Shown here: one piece after another, positions 32,926 to 41,886 of the stretch
Numbering within the stretch: position 1 is the stretch's first letter
How the letters are laid out: each line of letters starts with the position of its first letter
Origin: Streptomyces sp. ISL-12
GTDB lineage: Bacteria; Actinomycetota; Actinomycetes; Streptomycetales; Streptomycetaceae
Direction of reading: 5' to 3'
Assembly (NCBI RefSeq): GCF_018614415.1
Contig: NZ_JAGGOO010000047.1
Coordinates: forward strand, 1-60,240
DNA length: 60,240 nt
The notes under the pieces: generated by a model
The model's database searches: none
Seen by the model: only the letters and a program-made list of their open reading frames with translations
Told to the model about the DNA's origin: nothing
Program-made: the position numbers and the translations under genes

Positions 32926-34668
32926 GTGCCGATCGTGGCTCAGAGCACAGAGACCTCCGACTGGGTCTCCCGTTTCGCGGACGAGGTCATCGCCGAATCG
33001 GAGCGCCGTGCCCCGGGCGCCAAAACGGTCGTCGTCGCGTCCGGACTCTCCCCGTCGGGCCCCATCCACCTGGGCAACCTCCGCGAGGTCATGACCCCGC
33101 ACCTGGTCGCCGACGAGATCCGCCGCCGCGGCCACGAGGTCCGGCACCTGATCTCCTGGGACGACTACGACCGCTACCGCAAGGTCCCGGCCGGTGTCCC
33201 CGGCGTCGACGACTCCTGGGCCGAGCACATCGGCAAGCCGCTGACCTCCGTCCCCGCCCCGAAGGGCTCGGCGTACCCGAACTGGGCCGAGCACTTCAAG
33301 GCCGCGATGATCGGGGCGCTCGGCGAGCTGGGCGTGGAGTTCGACGGCATCAGCCAGACCGCGCAGTACACCTCCGGTGTCTACCGCGACCAGATCCTGC
33401 ACGCCATGCGGCACCGCGCGGACATCGACGCGATCCTCGACCGGTACCGCACCAAGCCGAAGACCAAGAAGCCCCAGCAGAAGGCCGTGGACGCGGCCGA
33501 GCTGGAGGCCGAGGAGGGCTCCGGGGCCGCCGCCGAGGACGACGGCAGCTCCGGCTCCGCCGGGTACTTCCCGTACAAGCCGTACTGCGGCAACTGCGAG
33601 AAGGACCTGACGACGGTCACCGCGTACGACGACGACTCGACCGAGCTGACCTACGCCTGCACGGCGTGCGGTTTCTCGGAGACGGTCCGGCTGAGCGAGT
33701 TCAACCGCGGCAAGCTGGTCTGGAAGGTCGACTGGCCCATGCGCTGGGCGTACGAGGGCGTCGTCTTCGAGCCCAGCGGCGTCGACCACTCGTCCCCCGG
33801 CTCCTCGTTCCAGGTCGGCGGGCAGATCGTCGGGATCTTCGGCGGCAAGCAGCCGATCGGCCCGATGTACGCCTTCGTCGGCATCAGCGGCATGGCCAAG
33901 ATGTCCTCGTCCAAGGGCGGGGTGCCCACCCCGGCCGACGCGCTGAAGATCATGGAGCCGCAGCTGCTGCGCTGGCTGTACGCCCGCCGCAAGCCCAACC
34001 AGTCCTTCAAGATCGCCTTCGACCAGGAGATCCAGCGGCTCTACGACGAGTGGGACCGGCTGGACGCCAAGGTCGCCGACGGCTCCGCCCTGCCCGCCGA
34101 CATCGCCGCGCACTCCCGTGCCGTGCGCACGGCCGCCGGCGACCTGCCGAGGACACCGAGGCCGCTGCCGTACCGCACGCTCGCCTCGGTCGCGGACATC
34201 ACCGCCGGGCACGAGGACCAGGCGCTGCGCATCCTGAGCGAGCTGGACCCGGCCGACCCGCTGGGCTCCCTGGACGAGGCCCGCCCGCGCTACGACAAGG
34301 CCGAGGCGTGGATCAACACCCACGTCCCCGCCGACCAGCGCACCATCGTGAGGGAGAAGCCCGACACCGAGCTCCTTGCCTCCCTCGACGAGGCGTCGGC
34401 GCGCTCGGTGCGGCTGCTGCTCGACGGGCTCGCCGACCACTGGTCCCTGGACGGGCTGACCCACCTCGTCTACGGCGTGCCCAAGGTCCAGGCCGGCTTC
34501 CCCGCCGACGCCACGCCGAAGGACCTCCCGCCGGAGATCAAGACCGCCCAGCGGACCTTCTTCGCCCTCCTCTACCGCCTCCTCGTCGGCCGCGACACCG
34601 GTCCCCGGCTGCCGACGCTGCTGCTGGCGGTGGGGCAGGAGAGGGTGCGGGTGCTGCTCGGGGCGTAG
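32926..34668 (+). CDS. lysS: Lysyl-tRNA synthetase, class I
   Basis: A 580-residue class I LysRS, the archaeal-type enzyme rather than the class II form. The HIGH motif appears as GPIHLGN (residues 45-51) and KMSKS as KMSSSK (325-330). Between them is a zinc-ribbon with two CxxC pairs ([15 protein letters not shown]). A low-complexity Glu/Ala/Ser stretch near residues 185-205 precedes it. The C-terminal helical domain binds the anticodon. Streptomyces often carry both LysRS classes, so this may be one of two. GTG start (MPIVAQST) with AAGGA just upstream. Confidence 0.95.
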   Translation: MPIVAQSTETSDWVSRFADEVIAESERRAPGAKTVVVASGLSPSGPIHLGNLREVMTPHLVADEIRRRGHEVRHLISWDDYDRYRKVPAGVPGVDDSWAEHIGKPLTSVPAPKGSAYPNWAEHFKAAMIGALGELGVEFDGISQTAQYTSGVYRDQILHAMRHRADIDAILDRYRTKPKTKKPQQKAVDAAELEAEEGSGAAAEDDGSSGSAGYFPYKPYCGNCEKDLTTVTAYDDDSTELTYACTACGFSETVRLSEFNRGKLVWKVDWPMRWAYEGVVFEPSGVDHSSPGSSFQVGGQIVGIFGGKQPIGPMYAFVGISGMAKMSSSKGGVPTPADALKIMEPQLLRWLYARRKPNQSFKIAFDQEIQRLYDEWDRLDAKVADGSALPADIAAHSRAVRTAAGDLPRTPRPLPYRTLASVADITAGHEDQALRILSELDPADPLGSLDEARPRYDKAEAWINTHVPADQRTIVREKPDTELLASLDEASARSVRLLLDGLADHWSLDGLTHLVYGVPKVQAGFPADATPKDLPPEIKTAQRTFFALLYRLLVGRDTGPRLPTLLLAVGQERVRVLLGA

Positions 34669-34678
34669 CGCTGTACGC

Positions 34679-34722
34679 GCGGTGAGGGGGCGTCCGGCGT
34701 GTGCCGGGCGCCCCCTCACCGC
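34679..34722 (+). terminator. Terminator after lysS
   Basis: A 14-bp stem (GCGGTGAGGGGGCG with its exact complement), continued by an inner CCGGC/GCCGG stem after a single-base mismatch, starts ten bases after the lysS stop. Confidence 0.85.
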
Positions 34723-34892
34723 TGTGCCGGGCCGGTACAGCCTGCTGTACCCGGGATCGGGGCGTGCGCGGCAGTGATCGGGGAGGCCGGCGCTGGTGTG
34801 CTGGAGGCATCGTGAGGGCGGTGCTCGAAGGCCGCTCAGCCGCCGCCGTCAGCCGCTGTGCCGCTGCTCGGCCTCCTCGAAGGGACACCCCG

Positions 34893-35798
34893 GTGACGAT
34901 CACCAGCCTCCCCCGGCAGACCCCGGCACCACGCCGCTCCGCCCTCCACCGCCGGCCGCTCACCTGGTTCTTCACGCTGGCCATGGGACTGAGCTGGCTG
35001 GCCTGGACGCCGTACATCCTCTCCGGCAACGGTGTCGGCCTGTGGCACTGGACCTTCCCCGGCGGCGCGCTCGGCAGTCAGCTGCTCGGCGTCCTGCCCG
35101 GTGCCTACCTCGGCCCGATCGGCTCGGCGCTGCTGGTCACCGCCGTCACGGAGGGACGCGCCGGACTGCGGGTGTGGCGGGGCCGGATGACGAGGCTCAG
35201 GGTGAGCTGGTTCTGGTTCCTGGTCGTGGCGCTCTCGGTGCCCCTCGCGCTGACGATCGCCACCGTCGCGCTGACCGAGCAGAACCCGGTGCTGCCGTCG
35301 GCCGCCGTGCTCGCCGCGTACGTCCCCGGCCTGATCATGCAGTTGATCACCACGGGGCTGGCCGAGGAGCCGGGGTGGCGCGAGTTCGCGATGCCGCGCA
35401 TGCAGAGCCGCTTCGGCCCGCTGGTCGCCACCCTGGTCGTGGGGGTGCTGTGGGGCGCCTGGCACCTGCCGCTGTTCCTCACCGAGTGGGGCGGCGGCCC
35501 GGACGCCGACCCCGCTCACGTACTCGCCTTCATGGGGACGACGCTGGCCTTCAGCGTGGTGATGACCTGGGTGTTCAACCGTTCCCGCGAGAGCATGCCG
35601 CTGGTGATGCTGCTGCACACCAGCGTGAACAACTTCTTCTCCGTGGCGTGGTCGGACATGTTCCCGTCGGCGGAGTCCGGGGCCACGACCTACGCGTTCC
35701 TGCTCGCGTCGTTGGCGGCGGCGCTGGTGATCCTGGTGGCGACCCGGGGGCGGCTGGGGCTGCGCCGGCCCGGTGCGCCCGTCCCGGCCGCCGGCTGA
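34893..35798 (+). CDS. CPBP-family intramembrane metalloprotease
   Basis: A 301-residue membrane protein with about eight hydrophobic segments. It has the CPBP (formerly Abi) motifs in order: EEPGWREF (EExxxR), WGAWHLPLF with the metal-binding His, and LLHTSVNNFF with the third-motif His/Asn. Such enzymes cleave substrates within the membrane, for example CAAX-type or signalling proteins; some protect against bacteriocins. The GTG at 34893 is the first start that leaves a normal N-terminus. It stands alone between lysS and the convergent DUF2637 gene. Confidence 0.85.
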   Translation: MTITSLPRQTPAPRRSALHRRPLTWFFTLAMGLSWLAWTPYILSGNGVGLWHWTFPGGALGSQLLGVLPGAYLGPIGSALLVTAVTEGRAGLRVWRGRMTRLRVSWFWFLVVALSVPLALTIATVALTEQNPVLPSAAVLAAYVPGLIMQLITTGLAEEPGWREFAMPRMQSRFGPLVATLVVGVLWGAWHLPLFLTEWGGGPDADPAHVLAFMGTTLAFSVVMTWVFNRSRESMPLVMLLHTSVNNFFSVAWSDMFPSAESGATTYAFLLASLAAALVILVATRGRLGLRRPGAPVPAAG

Positions 35799-35803
35799 CG
35801 GGG

Positions 35804-37111
35804 TCAGGCGATGTGGTCCTCTTCCAGTTCCGCGTTGTAGCGGTTTGTGAAGCGGTTGACCATGCGCTTGGCCTCCTCCGGGGGGAGCGCCGTGCCGAAC
35901 TCGGCCTCCACGTTCTCGCCGAACTCACGCGCGGTCGGGTAGCCGCCGCCGGGGATCGACTTCTTGAAGACCTGGTAGTAGTCCTCCTCCGTCGGCTCCT
36001 CGACCGGGGTGCCGCCGCCCTCGCCCAGCTCGCGGGTCCGGCCGGGCGACACCGGTATGGGGAAGCTGCCGGTCTCCTCGGGGGAGGGCTCGATCGGCGG
36101 CGGCTCCTCCTCGTACTGGTCCCGGTACTCCTCCGCCTGCTGCTGCTCCTCGTACCACTGGGCGTACTGCTCGGCCGGGTCGTACGTCGGGTCGTAGCCG
36201 CCCCGGTACTCGGTCTGGCGCGGGGCCTTGAACCACGGGCTGCTCTCGTCCACCACCGGCGGCTGCTCCGGGCCGGGCCCCGAGGCCAGCTCGCGGCGCT
36301 GCTCCGGGGCGGGGGCCACCTGCGGCTGTGCCTGCGCCGGTGTCTGTACCTGGGACGGGGACGGGGACTGGGGCTGGGGCTGCGGGGTCTGCTGCGGGGG
36401 CGCCGGGGGCAGCAGGGCCGGTTCGATGCCGGCCGCCGCCAGGCCCGAGGGGGCCGTCTCCGCCAGCGGGACGCCGTAGCGGGCCAGGCGCAGCGGCATC
36501 AGCGACTCGACCGGGGCCTTGCGGCGCCAGGCGCGGCCGAAGCGGGAGCGGAGCCGGGCCTGGTAGACCAGGCGCTCCTGCTCCAGCTTGATGACCTGCT
36601 CGTAGGAGCGCAGCTCCCACAGCTTCATCCGGCGCCACAGGAGGAAGGTCGGCAGGGGGGAGAGCAGCCAGCGGGTGAGGCGGACGCCCTCCATGTGCTT
36701 GTCGGCGGTGATGTCCGCGATCCGGCCGATGGCGTGCCGGGCGGCCTCGACGGACACCACGAACAGCACCGGGATCACCGCGTGCATGCCGACGCCCAGC
36801 GGGTCGGGCCAGGCCGCCGCGCCGTTGAACGCGATCGTCGCCGCCGTCAGCAGCCACGCCGTCTGGCGCAGCAGCGGGAACGGGATGCGGATCCAGGTCA
36901 GCAGCAGGTCCAGGGCGAGCAGGACGCAGATGCCGGCGTCGATGCCGATCGGGAAGACGTAGCTGAACTTCCCGAAGCCCTTCTGCATGGCCAGGTCGAG
37001 AACGGCCGCGTACGAGCCGGCGAAACCGATCCCCGCGATGATGACGGCACCGAAGACGACGACCCCGATGAGAACGCGGTGCATCCGTGTCAGCTGAAGT
37101 GGCCCGGCCAC
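35804..37111 (-). CDS. DUF2637 membrane protein with long Pro/Gln/Glu-rich cytoplasmic tail
   Basis: A 435-residue protein. The first 130 residues carry four membrane helices (VLIGVVVFGAVIIAGIGFAG onward), the DUF2637 domain typical of actinobacteria and of SpdD-like plasmid-transfer proteins. A basic region (RRMKLWELRSYEQVIKLEQE) follows, then a Pro/Gln-rich linker, acidic EEQQQAEEYRDQYEEE, and a C-terminal helical segment (ESFG..NRFTNRYNAEL). Function is unknown; chromosomal copies are probably domesticated. The GTG at 37111 has GGAGGGGAG five bases upstream, clearly better than the internal ATG at 37084. Confidence 0.78.
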   Translation of the reverse strand: MAGPLQLTRMHRVLIGVVVFGAVIIAGIGFAGSYAAVLDLAMQKGFGKFSYVFPIGIDAGICVLLALDLLLTWIRIPFPLLRQTAWLLTAATIAFNGAAAWPDPLGVGMHAVIPVLFVVSVEAARHAIGRIADITADKHMEGVRLTRWLLSPLPTFLLWRRMKLWELRSYEQVIKLEQERLVYQARLRSRFGRAWRRKAPVESLMPLRLARYGVPLAETAPSGLAAAGIEPALLPPAPPQQTPQPQPQSPSPSQVQTPAQAQPQVAPAPEQRRELASGPGPEQPPVVDESSPWFKAPRQTEYRGGYDPTYDPAEQYAQWYEEQQQAEEYRDQYEEEPPPIEPSPEETGSFPIPVSPGRTRELGEGGGTPVEEPTEEDYYQVFKKSIPGGGYPTAREFGENVEAEFGTALPPEEAKRMVNRFTNRYNAELEEDHIA

Positions 37112-37210
37112 CCGTACTCCCCTCCCAGTGCCTGTTGTTGCGCGCTACAGGGTGGCACATGTGTGCGGGAGGGCGGGTGGCCGGTGGGGGAAGTGGCGTT
37201 TGTCGGGTTG

Positions 37211-38110
37211 TCAGCTCTTCTTCGACGACGTCTTCGACTTCAACGACGTCTTCGACGTCTTCGACGACTTCGACGACTTCGACGACGAGGAGCTGTCGTC
37301 GTCCGACGTGCCGCCCGACGTACCGGTCGTCTTCGAGGCCGAGGCCGAGGCGCTCGCCGAGGCGCCGTTGGCGGCCGACACCGCGGCCACCGCCTCCTTG
37401 GCCGCCCGCTTCGCGTCCGTCACCATCCCCTTGGCGTCCGGGGACTCGTCACCGGCCAGGCCGGCGCCGTTGTAGTCGACGGTGACGACGACGTTCTCGA
37501 CGCGTGCGACGGCGGTCTGCTGCTTGAAGGTGCCTTCCTTCTTCTTCAGCACGTACTGGACGATCGAGGCCTCGTCGCCCGCCCCGGCGAACAGGTCGCC
37601 CCGCACGCTCTTCGCGCCGTCGGTGTTCTGGGCGTCCTTGATCTGCTTCTCGTAGTACTCGTGCGCCAGGTCGTCGCCCGCGCCGCGCGTGACGTCGGAC
37701 TCGAAACGCAGCAACGAGACGTTCAGCCAGCGGAACTGCGAGCCCTTGACGCCGTTGTCGTCCAGGCTGTCCCAGGAGCAACTGGCGCGCGTGGCGGTGT
37801 CGGAGGACGAGCCCTCCTTGCCGGACTTCGCCTTCGGCACGAGGTCCTTCAGCGTCTTCTTCGTCAGCACGTCGCACGGCTCCGGCAGCTTCCCGTACGC
37901 CGCCGCCCGCACCGTCGGGGACGGGCTCGCGGTCGCCGACGCGGAGGCCGACGCGCTCTTCCCGCTCGCGGACTTGCCCTCGTCGGAGCCGGAGTCGGAG
38001 GAGCAGCCGGCGGCGACCAGCATCACGGGGACGGCGGCTGCGCCGACAAGGACGCGGCTCAGACGCTTCACCTGTCGGTCGTGCTGGTCTCGCTGCACTC
38101 GTCGCTGCAT
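37211..38110 (-). CDS. DUF3558 lipoprotein with Ser/Lys-rich C-terminal tail
   Basis: A 299-residue lipoprotein. RRVQRDQHDRQVKRLSRVL and a hydrophobic core lead to the lipobox VAAGC. A Ser/Ala linker follows, then the DUF3558 domain (LPEPCDVLTKKTLKDLVP to VVTVDYNGAGLAG) with the conserved Cys pair in LPEPC and ASCSWD. The last 40 residues are Ser, Lys and Thr only, coded by near-repeats. The ATG at 38110 has GAAGGA five bases upstream; further in-frame ATGs upstream (to 38143) come from a small direct repeat. Probably a surface protein; function unknown. It is followed in the cluster by a second DUF3558 gene upstream. Confidence 0.8.
   Translation of the reverse strand: MQRRVQRDQHDRQVKRLSRVLVGAAAVPVMLVAAGCSSDSGSDEGKSASGKSASASASATASPSPTVRAAAYGKLPEPCDVLTKKTLKDLVPKAKSGKEGSSSDTATRASCSWDSLDDNGVKGSQFRWLNVSLLRFESDVTRGAGDDLAHEYYEKQIKDAQNTDGAKSVRGDLFAGAGDEASIVQYVLKKKEGTFKQQTAVARVENVVVTVDYNGAGLAGDESPDAKGMVTDAKRAAKEAVAAVSAANGASASASASASKTTGTSGGTSDDDSSSSSKSSKSSKTSKTSLKSKTSSKKS
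37220..37309 (-). repeat. Near-repeat coding the Ser/Lys-rich tail
   Basis: On the plus strand the stretch is built from variations of GACGACTTC and GACGTCTTC, nine-base units that on the coding strand read Ser-Ser-Lys or Thr-Ser-Lys. It has the look of a slippage-expanded tail. Confidence 0.8.
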
Positions 38111-38276
38111 GGTTCCTTCACTCATGGCACTCATGACACTCATGACACTCGTGTTCTTGGCGTTCGGACGTTCAGGCGTTCGGAACGGTTCTGGTGGGCC
38201 ACCGTACGCGGTGAGGAAACCGCGCGGTCCCGGTTCGGAAGCTTCACGAACGCGCGCGGCCGGCGCCGAACGGGCG

Positions 38277-39122
38277 TCAGCCGCTGAGGGAATCGGCCAG
38301 CCGGGAGGCCAGTTTCCGGGTCTTGTCCTGCATTTCCTCGCTGTCGGGGACGACGCCGACCACGGCCGGCTGCTCGGTGTACTCGATGGTGACGATGACG
38401 TTCGACGTGCGGAACGCCACAGTCACCGTGCGCCGCTGCGAGGTCGAACCCGAGTCGCTCAGCTCGTCGTCGAGGAACGCCTCGTCCCCCAGTCCGTCCA
38501 GCAGCCGCGGCTGCAGATCGGTGGGGGTGGCCTCGGCCGACGCGCTGGAGGGGGAGCCGGACTCGGAGGTGGCCGAGGCGGTGGCGGAAGCGGAAGCGGA
38601 GGCGGTGGGTGTCGCGGAGGAAGAGGGGGACGCCTCCTCCGACTCCGGTGCCGACTGGGTCTCGGACACGGTCGGTTCGGGCAGATCCGCGTCCTCCTCC
38701 TCGGCCGCGAACAGCTCCTCGGCCTGGCTGTCGTCGCTGACCGCGTTGTCGTAGGACACCACGCGCTCGAAGTCGACGAGCAGATGGTCCGTGGCGTCCG
38801 TCGAGTCGACCTTCCAGCGGCAGCCGACCTTGCGGTCGTTGTCGTAGGTGAGCGTCGCCTCGCCCTCGTACGCCTTCGCGCGCTGGTCCTCGTCGCTGAT
38901 CTGCCGGATGCCGGGCAGCAGTGAGTCGAGGGAGTCCTCGCCGACCGCCGAGCACGGTTCCGGGAGGGTGCGGTACCGGCCGGGCTGGGCGGCGGCCGAG
39001 GTGGCGCCGGAGCCGCCCGGGTTGGAGTCGTCGGTCGTGCCGCCGTCCGAGCCGCCGGTGCAGCCGGCCAGCAGCGCCGCGAGGAGGGCGACGGCGCCGG
39101 ATACGTACGCCTTCCGCTGCAC
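38277..39122 (-). CDS. DUF3558 lipoprotein
   Basis: A 281-residue lipoprotein. The signal peptide ends in the lipobox LLAGC at about residues 17-21. A Gly/Ser/Thr linker leads to LPEPCSAVGEDSLDSLLPG, the DUF3558 entry motif, with its partner Cys in VGCRWKVD. A Ser/Ala/Thr-rich insert with AS-repeats around residues 160-195 splits the domain. The sequence ends in a helical TRKLASRLADSLSG. GTG start at 39122. It is the paralogue of the next lipoprotein gene downstream and probably forms a unit with it. No function is known; the family is specific to actinobacteria. Confidence 0.8.
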   Translation of the reverse strand: MQRKAYVSGAVALLAALLAGCTGGSDGGTTDDSNPGGSGATSAAAQPGRYRTLPEPCSAVGEDSLDSLLPGIRQISDEDQRAKAYEGEATLTYDNDRKVGCRWKVDSTDATDHLLVDFERVVSYDNAVSDDSQAEELFAAEEEDADLPEPTVSETQSAPESEEASPSSSATPTASASASATASATSESGSPSSASAEATPTDLQPRLLDGLGDEAFLDDELSDSGSTSQRRTVTVAFRTSNVIVTIEYTEQPAVVGVVPDSEEMQDKTRKLASRLADSLSG

Positions 39123-39327
39123 GGTCGGCTCCTCTCGACGGTGGGTCCGGTGGCGGGTCCTTCAGTGTCCCCGCTGGTTAATCGCTTGCCGCACGGGGGT
39201 GGGTCCTGGGGACAATGTCTATCGCACGCGCTGCCGCGGACGCCGGTCCGAGATCCCTTTCGTCAGTACTGGTGACGGTTTTTGCGCTTTCTTCTTTATG
39301 TTGTGGTTCTGGGGGAACGAGGACGTC

Positions 39328-40521
39328 ATGTCGTACGTGGAAGTGCCGGGCGCGAAGGTGCCGATCCGGATGTGGGCCGACCCGGCGACGGTCGAGGGCG
39401 GCGCGATGCGGCAGCTCCAGAACGTCGCGACGCTGCCCTGGATCAAGGGTCTGGCCGTGATGCCGGACGTGCACTACGGCAAGGGCGCGACCGTCGGGTC
39501 GGTGATCGCCATGCGGGGCGCGGTGTGTCCGGCGGCGGTGGGCGTGGACATCGGCTGCGGGATGTCGGCGGTGAAGACGTCCCTGACGGCCAACGACCTG
39601 CCGGGGGACCTGTCCCGGCTGCGGTCGAAGGTCGAGCAGGTGATCCCGGTGGGGCGGGGGATGCACGACGATCCCGTGGACCCGGGGCGGCTGCACGGGT
39701 TCGCGACGGCCGGGTGGGACGACTTCTGGGGGCGGTTCGGCGGGGTCGCGGAGGCGGTCAGATTCCGTCACGAACGGGCCGGAAAGCAGATGGGGACGCT
39801 CGGCGGGGGGAATCACTTTGTCGAGATCTGCATAGATACGACCGGTTCCGTCTGGCTGATGCTGCACTCCGGTTCCCGGAACATCGGCAAGGAACTGGCC
39901 GAGCACCACATCGGCGTGGCCCAGAAGCTGCCGCACAACCAGGGCCTGGTCGACCGCGACCTGGCGGTCTTCGTGGCGGACACACCGCAGATGGCGGCGT
40001 ACCGCAACGATCTGTTCTGGGCGCAGGAGTACGCGAAGTACAACCGCTCGATCATGATGGCGCTCCTGAAGGACGTCGTCCGCAAGGAGTTCAAGAAGGC
40101 GAAGCCGGTCTTCGAGCCGGAGATCAGCGCGCATCACAACTACGTGGCCGAGGAGCGCTACGACGGGATGGACCTGCTCGTCACCCGCAAGGGCGCGATC
40201 AGGGCCGGTTCCGGCGAGTACGGGATCATCCCCGGCTCCATGGGGACGGGCTCGTACATCGTCAAGGGCCTCGGGAACGAGAAGTCCTTCAACTCCGCCT
40301 CCCACGGCGCCGGCCGGCGCATGAGCCGCAACGCGGCCAAGCGCCGGTTCTCGACCCAGGACCTGGAGGAGCAGACGCGGGGCGTGGAGTGCCGCAAGGA
40401 CTCCGGTGTCGTGGACGAGATCCCGGGTGCCTACAAGCCGATCGAGCAGGTCATCGACCAGCAGCGGGACCTCGTGGAGGTCGTGGCGAAGCTGAAGCAG
40501 GTCGTGTGTGTGAAGGGCTGA
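39328..40521 (+). CDS. rtcB: RNA-splicing ligase RtcB
   Basis: A 397-residue RtcB ligase. The motifs are MPDVHYGKG (45-52), GVDIGCG with C77 as a manganese ligand (72-78), GGGNHF with H163, LHSGSRN with H180, and SHGAGRRMSR with H326, the histidine that becomes guanylylated. RtcB joins 2',3'-cyclic phosphate or 3'-phosphate RNA ends to 5'-OH ends using GTP and Mn2+, in tRNA or stress-damage repair. All active-site residues are in place. No archease or RtcA gene is adjacent. The ATG at 39328 is the family start; an ATG-free AT-rich leader lies just upstream. Confidence 0.94.
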   Translation: MSYVEVPGAKVPIRMWADPATVEGGAMRQLQNVATLPWIKGLAVMPDVHYGKGATVGSVIAMRGAVCPAAVGVDIGCGMSAVKTSLTANDLPGDLSRLRSKVEQVIPVGRGMHDDPVDPGRLHGFATAGWDDFWGRFGGVAEAVRFRHERAGKQMGTLGGGNHFVEICIDTTGSVWLMLHSGSRNIGKELAEHHIGVAQKLPHNQGLVDRDLAVFVADTPQMAAYRNDLFWAQEYAKYNRSIMMALLKDVVRKEFKKAKPVFEPEISAHHNYVAEERYDGMDLLVTRKGAIRAGSGEYGIIPGSMGTGSYIVKGLGNEKSFNSASHGAGRRMSRNAAKRRFSTQDLEEQTRGVECRKDSGVVDEIPGAYKPIEQVIDQQRDLVEVVAKLKQVVCVKG

Positions 40522-40525
40522 CGGC

Positions 40526-40555
40526 TGACGGGCTGGCCCACGGGGCCGGCCGTCA
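40526..40555. terminator. Imperfect hairpin between rtcB and the convergent SDR gene
   Basis: TGACGG-GCTGGCC pairs with GGCCGG-CCGTCA around a five-base loop with one bulge. It sits between two convergent stops and is the only terminator candidate there. Confidence 0.45.
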
Positions 40556-41335
40556 CCGTTCCCGGTGCACCTTCGTGTTCGACGCCTGGGCGCGGGGGCG
40601 GACGATCAGGAGGTCGATGTTGACGTGGGAGGGGCGGGTGACCGCCCAGGTGATGGTGTCGGCGACGTCGTCGGCGGTCAGGGGTTCGGCCACGCCCTCG
40701 TAGACCTTGGCGGCCTTCTCGGCGTCGCCGGAGAAGCGGGTCAGGGCGAACTCGTCGGTCTTGACCATGCCGGGCGCGATCTCGATGACGCGGACCGGGC
40801 GCCCGACGATCTCCAGGCGGAGCGTCTCGGCGAGGACGTGCGCGCCGTGCTTGGCCGCGACGTAGCCCGCGCCGCCCTCGTAGGTGCCGTGGCCGGCGGT
40901 GGAGGAGACGACCACGACCGTGCCGTCACCGCTCGCCTCCAGCTTGGGCAGGAGGGCCTGGGTGAGGTGGAGGGTGCCGATGACGTTGGTCTCGTACATC
41001 CGGCGCCAGTCCTCCGGGTCCCCGGTGGCGACCGGGTCGGCGCCGAGCGCGCCGCCCGCGTTGTTCACCAGGACGCCGATGGTCCTGAACGCCGACGCGA
41101 ACTCGTCGACGGCCGCGCGGTCGGTGACGTCGAGGGGGTAGGCGGTCGCCGAGTGGCCGGCCGCGTTGATCTCCTCGGCCAGGGCCTCGATGCGGTCCTT
41201 GCGGCGGGCGGTGAGGACGACGCGGTGACCGGCCGCCGCGAGCTGCCGCGCCGTGGCGGCGCCGATGCCGGAGCTGGCTCCCGTGACGACGGCGATCCGG
41301 GAGGCTGCGGAGGCTGCGGAGGGGGCGGTGGGCAT
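40553..41335 (-). CDS. SDR-family oxidoreductase
   Basis: A 260-residue classical short-chain dehydrogenase. TGASSGIG near residues 18-25 binds the cofactor, and LVNNAGGALG is in the middle. The catalytic Ser is in VVSSTAGHG, and the YVAAK motif supplies Tyr and Lys. PGMVKT closes the active site. The ATG at 41335 leaves a short Ala/Ser-rich lead of about 12 residues. Substrate unknown; it resembles the YdfG/serine-dehydrogenase group. Upstream is an intergenic repeat element and then the YnfA gene, so it probably has its own promoter. Confidence 0.86.
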   Translation of the reverse strand: MPTAPSAASAASRIAVVTGASSGIGAATARQLAAAGHRVVLTARRKDRIEALAEEINAAGHSATAYPLDVTDRAAVDEFASAFRTIGVLVNNAGGALGADPVATGDPEDWRRMYETNVIGTLHLTQALLPKLEASGDGTVVVVSSTAGHGTYEGGAGYVAAKHGAHVLAETLRLEIVGRPVRVIEIAPGMVKTDEFALTRFSGDAEKAAKVYEGVAEPLTADDVADTITWAVTRPSHVNIDLLIVRPRAQASNTKVHRER

Positions 41336-41397
41336 GCGGGGCTCCTTAGCGGCGACGGGGAGTTGCAAGGATAGGCGGGGTGGTGCGGGCGGGTGCG

Positions 41398-41445
41398 CCG
41401 GCTGCGGGTGCGTTGTGGCTGGTCGCGCAGTTCCCCGCGCCCCCG
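41398..41445. repeat. Copy of a common Streptomyces intergenic repeat
   Basis: The stretch with GTTGTGGCTGGTCGCGCAG followed by TTCCCCGCGCCCC matches a short element that I remember as widespread between genes in many Streptomyces chromosomes. It lies in the 120-bp gap between the SDR start and the YnfA stop. Function unknown. Confidence 0.6.
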
Positions 41446-41457
41446 GGGGGTGCCCCC

Positions 41458-41790
41458 TCAGTCCCTCGGCGCGTACATGATCAACGCCATGCCCGCCAGG
41501 CAGACCAGGGCGCCCGCGATGTCCCAGCGGTCCGGGCGGTAGCCGTCCGCCACCGCGCCCCACAGGATCGAACCGGCGACGAAGATCCCGCCGTACGCGG
41601 CGAGGATGCGGCCGAAGTGGGCGTCGGGCTGGAACGTGGCGACGAAGCCGTAGGCGCCCAGCGCCAGGACGCCGCCCGTCATCCACAGCCAGCCCCGGTG
41701 TTCCCGTACCCCTTGCCAGACCAGCCAGGCGCCGCCGATCTCGAACAGCGCGGCGACGACGAAGAGGGCGGCGGAGCGGGCGATCAGCAT
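41458..41790 (-). CDS. YnfA-family small membrane protein
   Basis: A 110-residue protein with four membrane helices, opening [22 protein letters not shown] and including the YnfA signature [21 protein letters not shown]. It is related to small multidrug-resistance transporters. The charged [16 protein letters not shown] segment lies between the first helices. Function is not established for the family, but export of cationic compounds is suspected. It starts with ATG at 41790 and faces the LLM-monooxygenase gene divergently. Confidence 0.88.
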   Translation of the reverse strand: MLIARSAALFVVAALFEIGGAWLVWQGVREHRGWLWMTGGVLALGAYGFVATFQPDAHFGRILAAYGGIFVAGSILWGAVADGYRPDRWDIAGALVCLAGMALIMYAPRD

Positions 41791-41848
41791 GGGGGAAGCC
41801 TCGCATCACCGCACTGGAATAACGGCACTCGGCCCCTCGTTGCGGAGG

Positions 41849-41866
41849 TATAGTTGAACGGTCAAC
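41849..41866 (+). promoter_or_regulatory. Promoter -10 with overlapping palindrome before the LLM gene
   Basis: TATAGT (41849-41854) is a good -10 hexamer for this genome. Overlapping it is GTTGAACGGTCAAC (41853-41866), an inverted repeat with five-base arms. A repressor binding there would block the promoter of the LLM/flavin-reductase pair. A small MarR- or TetR-type dimer site is plausible. Confidence 0.5.
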
Positions 41867-41886
41867 AACCTGGAGGTCGATCGACC

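Noticed and set aside
37111..38160. DUF3558 start at the upstream in-frame ATG (38143)
   Set aside because: The extra residues come from a small direct repeat, and the best ribosome site precedes ATG 38110.
34796..38287. A plus-strand open frame of over 1100 codons
   Set aside because: It runs antisense through the DUF2637 and DUF3558 genes and out of frame through the CPBP gene. Its low-complexity Arg/Gly/Leu composition is what high-GC antisense frames give, and its start lacks support.
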